In this document: in pieces, positions 32,268 through 42,532 of the stretch
Position numbering within the stretch: the first letter of the stretch is position 1
Layout: each line of letters starts with the position of its first letter
From: Procambarus clarkii
Lineage: Eukaryota; Arthropoda; Malacostraca; Decapoda; Cambaridae
Direction of reading: 5' to 3'
Assembly: GCF_040958095.1 (NCBI RefSeq)
Contig: NC_091237.1
Span: 11,190,723-11,254,722 of the forward strand
Length of the DNA: 64,000 bases
Made by a program: the position numbers and the translations under genes
Notes under the pieces: generated by a model
Told to the model about the DNA's origin: nothing
Seen by the model: the letters and a program-made list of their open reading frames with translations, nothing else
The model's database searches: none

Positions 32268-32765
32268 GTGAGTGTCAAGTGTTTTACAGAGTTTATACTG
32301 AGCTCGGAGGACTTCCGAGTAGCCCCCAGTACATATATATTTGTTTAATCAATGATAAGTAAATCGGGCATCAGTGCCCGGTACCCTTTGGAGGGTCAGA
32401 CTGATGACGCAACACAATTTCATGCTCTAACATGACATTGATGAGTATATCAAGTTATTATTATTATTATTATCTACCACAGACGTGGCCACACATTAAC
32501 AATGCTAACCAGCATATATACATTTTCTTCTGTCCTCCATGGACAGGGTGAGAGATTTGTTAAACATATAGTATAGGGATTTATTAAACAATCAGCCACA
32601 AAAGGTGATTACAATGTTTATAAAATGCTAATATAACCTACATACAGAAATACATAAATACACAAATTTACGTCTGACCTACATAAACAGTGTCTTTTTA
32701 CATAATGTCATTAATGTGCGTTTACAAAGGTAAAATACATTTCTAACCAGCTTCCACATATAGAG
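32268..32765. other. Start of intron 13, no gene recognised
   Basis: AT-rich, with a short (TAT)n near 32456-32473. Nothing coding seen. Confidence 0.5.
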
Positions 32766-32897
32766 TTTACACACACACACACACACACACACACATATGT
32801 GTGTGTGTGTGTTGATTGATGTTGGATGGATGTTGATTGACGGTTGAGAGGCGGGACCAAAGAGCCAGAGCTCAACCCCCGCAAACACAACTAGGTG

Positions 32898-32964
<67 letters not shown>

Positions 32965-32965
32965 T
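32766..32965 (+). mobile_element. LINE alpha 3' tail between (AC)n runs
   Basis: A (AC)n/(GT)n dyad at 32768-32814, then GATTGACGGTTGAGAGGCGG, GACCAAAGAGCCAGAGCTCA and ACAACTAGGTGAGTAC running into about 33 AC units. This is the plus-orientation 3' end of the LINE alpha family. Confidence 0.85.
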
Positions 32966-33299
32966 TATGTCTCTCCTACTATGACGGGTAAAGTAGCTGC
33001 TATATGAACTATTGTGTTATTAAGCACCCTAATCACTGAAGGTGATTAGGGTTCTTTTACAAACTCAGGTTATATAGTTACATCACAAACACTGTATAAC
33101 ATAACTGATTCATTACATAGTCAATCTTGGGTACAAGTCCAATATATCATCAAGTGTTCCAGCATTCATGTAGTATTTACAGAGTTCAGCATACCTCAGC
33201 CCAGGAACGAGAAAGTCAGTATTCTGGCCACTATAACATCACATTGCCGGGTTCTTGTTCTATTAGTCCCATATGTGAATGTCTCCTCACGATATCTAT

Positions 33300-34700
33300 C
33301 ATGATATTTAATGCTACAACTTTCAGGTCTTTGTGAATTTGTTAGGTCTGTGAGATCTTCATTAGATATTTAAGTATTCTCTTTGTCACTGCTAATGAAA
33401 CACCCATATCAATTTCTACTACTGGTTTTCTGCAGGCTGTCTTTGCAAGCATATCAACAGTGTCATGCCTGGAGATGCCAACATGTGATGGTATCCATAA
33501 GAATTTCATTTCAAATCTGTTTTCTTTAGCAGCTAAAACATTCATTCGAATATCACTATTTTCTGGGTGTCACTATTATGAGCGTTCAATGCCAGGAGTG
33601 CACTCTGCGAGTCACAGTATATAAGTCCACTACCTTTGTCTTTTAAAAATTCAGTGGCAAGGTATTTGCCTGCAAGTTCGGTTTGAGTTGTACTTGCCCA
33701 GTCATTGACGCGCTTCATTGCTGTATGTACGAGAGAAGGTTGTTCAAATATGTTACATGCACATCCGGTACATCGTCCACCTTCTTCTACAGAGCCGTCG
33801 GTATAGCACTGATACACATTGTTACCCATACTCTGAGTACTTTCAGTGTTGCTTTTCAGTGTTAACTGTTTTAATAATGTAGAGTGCACACTATCTTTCT
33901 TGGGCGCATTTACAAAATCAACTGATAGATCCCAGTTATACCATGGAGCAATTGGTTGATTAATCATTAATTGAGTTGAGTACATATTTAATATTTTGAT
34001 GGAGTTGGCTACCTTGTAGAACCAAAATACATAATCAGATTTCGTTCTTCTTCTATAGACCTCAGGTGAGTTTAGCATATTAGAAATTTGAGCTTGAAAC
34101 TTCATGTGTTGCCGAGATCTACGTAATGCCTATACGCCGAAAACTGCGCTAATAGAAAAAATTCTCACTTATGGTAGACAATTTTAACTTTTTTTTTTTT
34201 TTTTTTGAGATATATACAAGAGTTGTTACATTCTTGTACAGCCACTAGTACGCGTAGCGTTTCGGGCAAGTCCTTAATCCTATGGTCCCTGGAATACGAT
34301 CCCCTGCCGCGAAGAATCGTTTTTTCATCCAAGTACACATTTTACTGTTGCGTTAAACAGAGGCTACAGTTAAGGAATTGCGCCCAGTAAATCCTCCCCG
34401 GCCAGGATACGAACCCATGACAGCGCTCGCGGAACGCCAGGCGAGTGTCTTACCACTACACCACGGAGACAGAGTTCTCCTCACGGAGGAGAACTCTGTT
34501 CTCATATTCACTATTCTCGTGGACTTTGGAGCCCCAAGGATGAGACGCATAGCTTCATTTTGCAAGGTTTCAAGTGATTTTTAGCTCTTTGTATACAGTG
34601 TGAGATGTAGAGCATTGTAGTCAATCACAGAGCGTATATATGATACATAAAACAGTCTAGCAAGTCTCACGTTAATTCCATGATTAGGCTGCTCATCGCT
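33300..34700 (-). mobile_element. LINE ORF2 fragment with RNase H, interrupted by a SINE
   Basis: Minus strand: LQNEAMRLILGAPKSTRI-like sequence at about 34565-34490, then (after the SINE at 34190-34487) QISNMLNSPEVYRRRTKSDY, an RNase H core with CYTDGSVEEGGR, TELAGKYLATEFL and YCDSQSALLAL, and finally LWIPSHVGISRHDTVDMLAK. The Asp/Glu/Asp/Asp set of an RNase H fold is visible, but the frame breaks near 33540. Confidence 0.85.
34190..34487 (-). mobile_element. tRNA-derived SINE, family C, full length
   Basis: The minus strand begins GTCTCCGTGGTGTAGTGGTA (A box) and GGGTTCGTATCCTGGCCGGG (B box), and ends TATATCTCAAAAAA. It sits inside the LINE fragment. A perfect hairpin AGAGTTCTCCTCACGGAGGAGAACTCT overlaps its 5' end (about 34470-34496). 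Confidence 0.85.
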
Positions 34701-34983
34701 CTTACGGTCAGTATTACCTACGGCAGTATGGTGATCATTATCATCACCACCACCAACTCATCATCACCAACTCATCACCGTCACTCACCTCATGCTACGT
34801 AAGTCTTAACCTGGACACTGCCCGAGTGAAAGCCACTTTCTTGCGGCCTTTCTCCCACCTCTGCAAGAACCACTTTCCCTGCCTGGAGTGAAGGTCGTCC
34901 AGGCTACGGCCCCTCCCTGGAAGACAGTACTGGAATCCTTCTTCAAGGACTTTCACTGTTCCTCGGCAGGTGGCCTGCTGGGG
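34701..34983. other. GC-rich island in intron 13
   Basis: A CAT/ATC-rich patch is followed by about 180 bp of GC-rich, exon-like sequence with no repeat match in this window. A possible alternative terminal exon here is discussed under findings; it is not supported strongly enough to call. Confidence 0.4.
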
Positions 34984-35262
34984 GCGTCTGAGAGAGGGAG
35001 TGAGAGACAGAGGGGGGAGTGAAAGAGAGAGAGAGAGGGGGGAGTGAGAGAGAGAGAGAGAGGGGGAGTGAGAGAGAGAGAGAGGGGGGAGTGAGAGATA
35101 GAGGGGGGGAGTGAGAGATAGAGGGGGGGGAGTGAGAGATAGAGGGGGGGAGTAAGAGATAGAGGGGGGAGTGAGAGATAGAGGGAGGGAGTGAGAGATA
35201 GTGGGGGGAGTGAGAGATAGAGGGGGGGGGTGAGAGATAGAGGGGGGAGTGAGATAAAGTGC
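34984..35262. repeat. GA-rich minisatellite
   Basis: Variable units of GAGTGAGAGATAGAGGGGGG, about 15-24 bp long. ORFs here are low-complexity artefacts. Confidence 0.93.
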
Positions 35263-35639
35263 ATAAAGAAGGATAGGGAATGATACATGGGGACGGAGAG
35301 TTGGGAAGGGGAATGGGAGTAATGAGACGGAGGATATGTAGGGAGTGGAACTGAGAGCGAAAGAGAAATGTGGCTGCCCATTATGTGACTGTGAACCCCA
35401 GTTACATCAGGCGCTGTCCCGATTCCATGTCAGGACTGACTGACAGGTGCACAGGTACAGACCGTACCTGTCAGTCAGGCACGGTCAGTACTCGGCACGT
35501 GGCCTCGTGGGAGATACGTGACCTTACGGGGGAAGACATACCATCGTGGGAGACACATGACTGTGCGGAAGTACTATGGCTTTTAGGGCCCGCAGTAGAG
35601 GCAAAGATTGAATTGAAATGCGTCAGACTGCGAGAATGT

Positions 35640-36112
35640 GCTTACTGTTTGATTACTAGTTGATGACTGGTTGATCACGAGTTGATTGCTGGTTTAGTAC
35701 TAGTTAAATACCTCTTGATTACTGGTTGAGTCATATTTAATTACTGCTAGTGATTGCTATTTGTTTACTCGTTGATTGCTAATTGATTAATGGTAGATTA
35801 CTATTTGATTGTTGGTAGATTACTAGTTGATTGTTGGTAGATTACTAGTTGATTGTTGGTAGATTACTAATTGATTATTAGTTATTGCGAATTCAATACT
35901 GAATGATTGCCAGTTCATTACTGTTTTACTGATCGTTAATTACTAGTTCATTACTGGATGATTAGTGGTTGATTACTATGTAATTACAGGTGGATTACTG
36001 TGTGGTTGCTAGTAGATTACTAGTTAATTACTAGTTAATTACTAGTTATGTGTTGATTACTAGTAAATTAGTTGGTTATTAGTTGATTAAGGACTCATTA
36101 CTGAATTATTAC
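35640..36112. repeat. Degenerate TTGATTACTAG repeat
   Basis: About 470 bp of imperfect 10- to 20-bp units such as GATTACTAGTTGATTGTTGG. Similar material lies at 47255-47720. Confidence 0.85.
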
Positions 36113-39100
36113 TCAAATAAAATCAAATAAAATCAAATGTTTATTCAGGTAAAAGTACATACATACAAGATGAGTTACAAACATAATGTTGGATTTCAGG
36201 ATGGAGCTAGAAACCAGCAGTTATACAAGTTGGTCAACAAACAGTATTGTTTGTAAATAACAAGACATGGGTTGACATTTAGGGGTAAGGTAGGTTACAG
36301 GGAGTTTATTAGGTAGTACTTAGTTTTTCTCTTGAACTGGTTGAGAGAGGTACAGCTTTTGAAGTGATTAGGAAGGTCATTCCACATTCTGGGTCCTTTA
36401 ATTTACAGAGCATTTCTAGTTTGATTAAGGCGCACTCTTGGAATATCAAATAGGTATTTGTTTCTGGAGTGGTGCTCATGGGTTCTCTTACAACATTCTA
36501 CGAAGCATTTAAGGTCAGGATTTGCATTATAATTAAGAGTTTTAAATGTATATCGAGTACATTTGAGAGTATATGCAGTGACTTGATATCTAACATATTC
36601 AAAGATTTAAGTGTGCCGAGTGCTGTCTGGGGCCAGAGTTTGATGTTGTTCTAATAGCAGATTTGTGTTCAATAATTAGAGGACATATATGATTTTGGGT
36701 AGTAGAACCACAAGCACAAATACCATAGTTGAGATAAAGATAGATGAGAGAGTAATAAAGCGTTACCAGGGCAGGGCAAAGTACATAATATCTGATCTTA
36801 GAAAGAATGCCAACAGTTTTAGAAACTTTTTTTATAATTTGAATGTGGCCTGGAAGTTCAGCTTGTTATCGATGAGAACACCAAGGAATTTATCATCTAC
36901 TTTGTTACTAATTTGGATATTGTTTATTCTTAGATTAATTTGATCTGAGGATTTATTACCAAACAAAATATAGAAGGTTTTGTCAATGTTAAGAGTGAGT
37001 TTGTTAGCAGTTAGCCAAAGATGGACTTTATTTAGTTCAGTGTTCACTGTATCATTCAGAGTAAGAGGGTCAGGACTGGATAAAATGAAAGTTGTGTCAT
37101 CAGCAAATAAAATTGAGTTGAGAGGCATTTGGAAGGTCATGAGAAAGGTCATTTGGAAGGTAGATGAGAAAGAGGAGTGGGTCAAGTATGCTACCCTGTG
37201 GAACACCAATGTTGATGAGTACGGTGGGAGAAATGGAATCATTCACAGAAACATACTGGAGCCTGTCAGTAAGGTAAGACTGAAGGTATTGGAGGGAGTG
37301 ACCTCTGACTCCATAATGCTGTAATTTAAGAAGAAGGTTTTGGTGGTTGACAGTCTCAAAATCCTTATGTAGGTCAACAAATAACTCAAAACAGGGAACT
37401 TATTTTTATCAAGAGCTGCATGTATCAATTTAATCATACTATTCAGTGCATCGTTATGCCTTTTTAGGTCTGAAGCCATATTGGCAACAGTTAAGTATAT
37501 TGGGTTTAGCTAGAAAAGAGTAAAGCTGCTTGTAGTTTAGCTTTTCAGATATTTTTGACAAGTTTAGCAGAATTTATATAGGTATGAAATTTTTGACATC
37601 AGTGAGATCACATTTATGGACTGGGGTTACTCTCGTTTTTTTTTTTTAGAATATCCAGAAAGGTTTAGAGTTCAAGTGATTTGTTGTAGAGCAATGCAAC
37701 GGCTGGAGCTAGAAATCTGGAGGCTTTTTTGTAAATTAGAGTTGGTATCTCAGCAAGGGCACTTGACTTTGTTTTAAGAAAAAGGATTATCTCATTAGCA
37801 TCAGTGAAATTAGCTGGAGTTAGGTACAGTACAGAGAGACTGGATAGTCTCCTGTAAGTTAGTCCTTAACATTAATTAGGGAGGATGGAATATAATTTAC
37901 TAGGGGTGTCCCAATGGATGAGAAGAAACTATTGAATTTAATAGCAGTGTCAGAAGCTGAAAGCACACCATCGTCATTGGACAGGAGTATTGGTCTTTTA
38001 TTCAAAATCTTTTTTTGCTCCTAATATTTGGAAAATAGTTCTCCATGTTTTCTTAATGTTGCCCTTAATTTGGTCAAATTTATTTTCATTGTATTTTATT
38101 TTGGCTCTTTAAATTATTTTAGACAGCATTAATGGGTATCTAATTGAAAATTCTTTGGAGATGACCCTTAACCTATACTTATTCTTATGGTCATGTTTTG
38201 TATTAATAGATTTAAGTATACCCTTAGTAAACCATGGATTGTTTAACCTTTTAGTTGTGACTTGTTTCGTTAGCATTGGACAGTGGGTGTTATAGAGGCT
38301 CAGAGTTTTCTGAAGAATTGTTTCCACTGCTAGGTTGATGTTCACTATGTTACCTAATTCAGTCTCCCAGTTGATATTAGCAGCAGCAGCAATAAAGTTG
38401 CTTATACAAGTTTCATTGTGCAGCCTAAAGCTTATCTTCATTGAATCTAGAGGTGGTATATTAATGTTGGTTAGAAGAAATGTCGAGTTGTGGTCTGTGG
38501 TTACCCCAACTGGTTAGGCCCAGCAATGTGGTTAGGCAACAGCAGGGTGCTGTGTCGGGGGCGACGCCACAGCAGTGCTGTGTCGGTGGCAGCCCCACAG
38601 CAGTGTTTTGTGTCGGTGGCAGCCCCACAGCAGAGTGCTGTGTCGGTGGCAGCCCCACAGCAGTGTTTTGTGTCGGTGGCAGCCCCACAGCAGAGTGCGG
38701 TGGAGGTGGTCCTATCAATGATTATCCCTGAAGTCGAGAGGTTATGTTAGTCCAGATGTGGGAGTAGAGGCAGTCGTATCAGTGATTCTAGTAGGTCTAG
38801 TGATTAAGGGTATGAGGAAGCAGGAATTCATACAGTTGAGTAAACTAGCAGCTTGAGAGTTATCAGGCTTTCAGAGGTCAATATTAAAATCTCCCGAAAT
38901 TATTAGTTGGTTTTTGTTAAGTCTGCTAGTATTAGATTTCTAAGATTAGAGTTGAATTCAGACACATCAGTGTTTGGAATTCTGTAGACTGCTCCCACAG
39001 TCAGGACAGCCTCGCCACCCTTGACTCTGAGACGGACAAAGATATACTCCCCCACAGGAGTCTCTAGTTCTAATTACTTTTAGGCATGTTAGTTCTAGGT

Positions 39101-40043
39101 GGTAGTAAAGAGCAGCACCGCCACCTCTCTGTATTGGTCGACAGTTGTGAATTGCTGAGAAATTTAGTATGTTAAAGAGTTGTGTAGTATCCTCTTTTGA
39201 CCACGTTTCAGTAAGTATAACAAAAGAGAATTTGTTGTCAACAGTTTAAATCAAGGCACTAATATCATCAAAGTGTTTACTTAGAGATCTTACATTCAAG
39301 TTAATTACAGAGACATTGTGATTATGTGTTAATACATTGTTTACATCTTGTGCTGTATAATACCTGCAATTTTGATCATTAAAGTGATGATTGTCATATA
39401 TGCTAGATAAGAGGTTTAGTTCTGGGTCTATACTAGGTTGCATAAGAAGGTTGTTTGATGGTAAAAAAAGCAAAGGTATAATTTATGATGCAATGTAAAG
39501 AGTAAACAAATAACAAAAAATAAGTTCCTAAGAATAATGAAAATTTGGAGCAATTACATAAAAGTTCTAGATATAAAAATGCCTATTGCATGAAATGCAA
39601 ATAAAATAGGAACAAGTGAAAATGAAAAAAAGTAATTTGACAAGTAAAACAAATAGATGACAAGTAAAAAAGTATTCAATAAAGAATGACTTATGTTTGG
39701 AACACAAAACTTAGTAAAATTACTAAAATTACACTAGAAAAAATGAGGTAGATTACTTTGAGGTACAATCAGGTACACTGAAAGTAATAGTTTACACTAG
39801 AGGACACAAGCAAAGCCAGGTACAATGGAGTAAGGGAGAGTGGAGAGGCTAGGCAACCTAGGTAACAATGAACCACAGCTTACCTAGCCTGCACTTGGTA
39901 ATAAGGGGGTTAAGATGAGCCACAACTGATAGTTAGTCAGGTCAGACAAACCACACTGGGTGAGGTTAATTTATTGAGGTTATCCTCATTTGAAATTCTA
40001 AACATTTTACCAGTAGGTGTTTTCCTCACTTTTATCATGCCAT
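36113..40043 (-). mobile_element. Old LINE (CR1/L2-like), 3' part; host of the nested LINE
   Basis: Minus strand, 5' to 3': a conserved ORF1-like segment near 40035-39960 (VKDGMIKVRKTPTGKMFRIS), an endonuclease start at about 39310 (VSVINLNVRSLSKHFDDI), an inter-domain part near 38441 (WFTKGILKSINTKHDHKNKY), RT pieces at 37479-37243 and an FADDT-containing RT block at 37113-36832 (LNSILFADDTTFILS, GVLIDNKLNFQ). The 3' end carries ATTTGATTTTATTTGATTTT-type repeats at 36113. Many stops and frame breaks. It continues at 46362-46600 beyond a 6.3-kb insertion. Confidence 0.85.
38525..38705. repeat. 28/29-bp minisatellite inside the old LINE
   Basis: Five or so copies of CAGTGCTGTGTCGGTGGCAG + CCCCACAG, with CAGTGTTTTG variants. 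Confidence 0.92.
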
Positions 40044-40058
40044 CTTTAACAACTTAGC
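40044..40058. repeat. Target-site duplication, left copy
   Basis: CTTTAACAACTTAGC, identical to 46347-46361. Marks the 5' end of the full-length LINE insertion. Confidence 0.95.
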
Positions 40059-40593
40059 CCCCCTCCCCGCTCAGCTCGTTGTTGCCGTGAGGGGGGCTTA
40101 GTGGGCGGCTGCCGGAGTGTGATGCTCCTTGGGACAGTCCTCTGTCCTTTTCTAGCCTTGTGCTCCTGCTGCCGTCCTCTCCAATTCTGCTGGGCACCTT
40201 TTCCTTTTCCTTCTGTTTCGTTTTTCTCCCCCCTCTTCTCCTATCTGCTTGCCGTTTCTTGCTGACCTTTTGCTTGTTCTGGTTCTTCCCTTGGACTTCT
40301 TCTATTTTGACGCCCGGGTGCTTGAGGAGGCATACTCTTGCACCCGTACAACTGTAGTACCCGACGTCGAGAGCAAGGGAGAACCTTTCATTGTCAATCC
40401 CCCTTTCGTCACTGAACCCGATCTCGACGGACTGTCGGTTTCTTAAGGTGGCGTTTGTGGGGCGTATACTCACGACGCACCCCTAGGAGGCCCCGGCAAG
40501 ATCGGCGATAGCTTCTTGTTGGGTGTCCTGCCTCTAATTGTGGCTCCCTGGTGGGTGTGGGGGCACATTCGTGAATGAATCTTCCTTTTCGTA

Positions 40594-42417
40594 ATGATGA
40601 TGACCCCTGTTTCGGCTGTTTCTGCTTTACCTTCTCAGGCTCGTGGGGTGGGCGACCACACCCCCGAGTCGGTCCGTGTTGGAAGACCGGGCTCTATAGC
40701 CTCCGCTGCATTGGGCCCTGACCTTGCTCCTCCTCTGGCCTCTCTGACTCCTTCCCCTGGCTCCCCTCCCTCCTCTGTGGTTGGGTCGAGCCCCAAGCCC
40801 CCAGTGGTGACTACCTCGTCCCCTGGCGCGGCTCCATCTCTAGTTGTAACTACTGCGCCTTTTAACCTCTCTCTCTCTGGGGGTTCTCACCGCCGTCCTC
40901 GTCACGGCCACCCTCGCTCGATTCTTTCCAGTTCTGCTACCTATCAAGCCTTGTTTGGTCTCGCTTCGTGGGCCAAATATTTTGATCTCCTCCCTCTTGA
41001 TTCTGCGCCTCCTGACGATTTCTCCCTCCATCGACATCTCATTGATTTCGTGGATGCCTCCATTACTTTCAACCCCACTCGTCTCGGTACACGTGTCGTT
41101 GCTGCTCCTTTTCAGGATGCTGCTTCCCGCTTGGCTGCCTTATCCTGCCTTGGCGAGACCCCTGTTCGGGTCTCGAAGAACGCTCAGTTGAATGCCAGTG
41201 TTCGCACTATTCTGCTCCCGCCCCATGTTGCGACCGGTGTTCGGGACCTGCGCGACTGCCACGACGATATTCGACATATCCTTGCTGCCCAGGGAAATTC
41301 TATTCTCCTGGTGGACACGTTTACTAGTCCCCCTCGTGGTAGTCGCCGTCAACCCCTCCGGGTTGTGAAGATTACCTTTGATGGTAGGACCCTTCCACCC
41401 TCTGTCATTCTTGCTGGTGCCAAGTGCTCTGTCCAGGAGTACATTCCTTCTCCTCGGCTCTGTAACAAGTGCTGGAGGTTTGGGCATGGTGCCCTCCGCT
41501 GCTCCGGGACTGTCTCTCTCTGTCCTTTGTGTGGTGGTGAAGGTCACTCTAAGTCGGAGTGAACTTCTCCCCAGGCTCGTTGCCTCAACTGCGGTGAGGC
41601 CCATCCTACTTTCTCCCGTGCGTGTGTCCATTACAAGCTTGAGGCAGCCGTCCTCAACTTGAAGCACCGGGAGTGTTTATCTTTTCCTGAGGCGAAACGC
41701 CAGGTTCGCCGGCTCCCGCCTTATGCTAATATCTCTTATGCTCGTGTGTTGCGCTCTTCCTCTCCTCGTCCTTCCCACCTTCCTCAGACTCACAACCGTT
41801 TCCGAGCCTTGGACCCTGATACGCCCACTGCCCCCTCCTCTGTTCCTTTGGGTTCTCTCCCGAAGGATCCACCTCTTGGTCCTCTGTCTGGGGTTCCCCT
41901 TCTTTCTACCCGGTCTGTCGTGTCTCCTGTGTCTTCCTCGTCTCCCTCCGTTCCTCCTTCCCATCCTTCCCCTCCGTCTTTTGACGCTCCCCGCCGCCTG
42001 TCGATGTGGGCTGATGTCCATGACTCTCCAAACGGCCGTCATGTGTGCTCTCGTTCAGCTTCTCCTGTTGAGACGCTAGAATCCGTTGCCCAGTACGTAG
42101 TTGCTGGGACACCTGTCTCTTTAAGTCAGAAGCGTAAGCCTGGCTCCTCTCCTTCCTCCTCCCCGGCGGGTAAGAAGGTTTCGCTTTCTTCCTCGGCCCC
42201 TACTTCTGCCTCTCTCGCTCCTTCCCCTCCCATTTCGGTGGTTGCGCCCCCTGTTCCTGCTATGGAGGTTTCTTTAGCCCCCACTTCCCTCTCGGTTGCT
42301 GCCCTTGCTGAGGTGCGCTCCCCTCTTTCTACCCCCCTCTTCCTGCTGCTGTCCTTGACTGCTCCTCTCCGTTGTCTCCTCTTCCTCCTCCTCTGGACCC
42401 CGCCCGCCCACCTCTGA
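40594..42417 (+). pseudogene. LINE ORF1 (gag-like, CCHC zinc knuckles), one nonsense codon
   Basis: Starts MMMTPVSAVSALPSQ; Pro/Ser-rich N-terminus (about residues 1-110); a nucleic-acid-binding middle (PPDDFSLHRHLIDFVDA to TFDGRTLPPSVI, residues about 140-280); then knuckles CNKCWRFGHGALRC, CPLCGGEGHSKSE followed by a TGA stop at 41560-41562, and CLNCGEAHPTFSRAC downstream in the same frame. The frame stays open for another 284 codons to TGA at 42415. The stop falls exactly where the last knuckle Cys is expected, so TGC/TGT to TGA is the likely lesion. ORF1 proteins coat LINE RNA. Confidence 0.85.
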
Positions 42418-42532
42418 TCTGTTCTCCCGTTTCCTTCCCTCCATCTTTGCTCAGTTTACCCATGCCCCCTAACCCTGACTTTGCTGACCCTGATCCCGAC
42501 CCTGATATTCTTTAACGTGCTCTGTTGCTCTT

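Noticed and set aside
32161..32268. Using the internal donor at 32186 for the main ADAMTS transcript
   Set aside because: It ends at phase 0 while exon 14 needs one preceding base; the donor at 32268 fits.
36113..40043. Host genes for short ORFs such as those at 38335, 36469 and 37243
   Set aside because: They match LINE endonuclease/RT segments on the minus strand or are random frames in it.
41560..41562. TGA as a selenocysteine codon in LINE ORF1
   Set aside because: The element has several other disabling changes, so a nonsense mutation is simpler.
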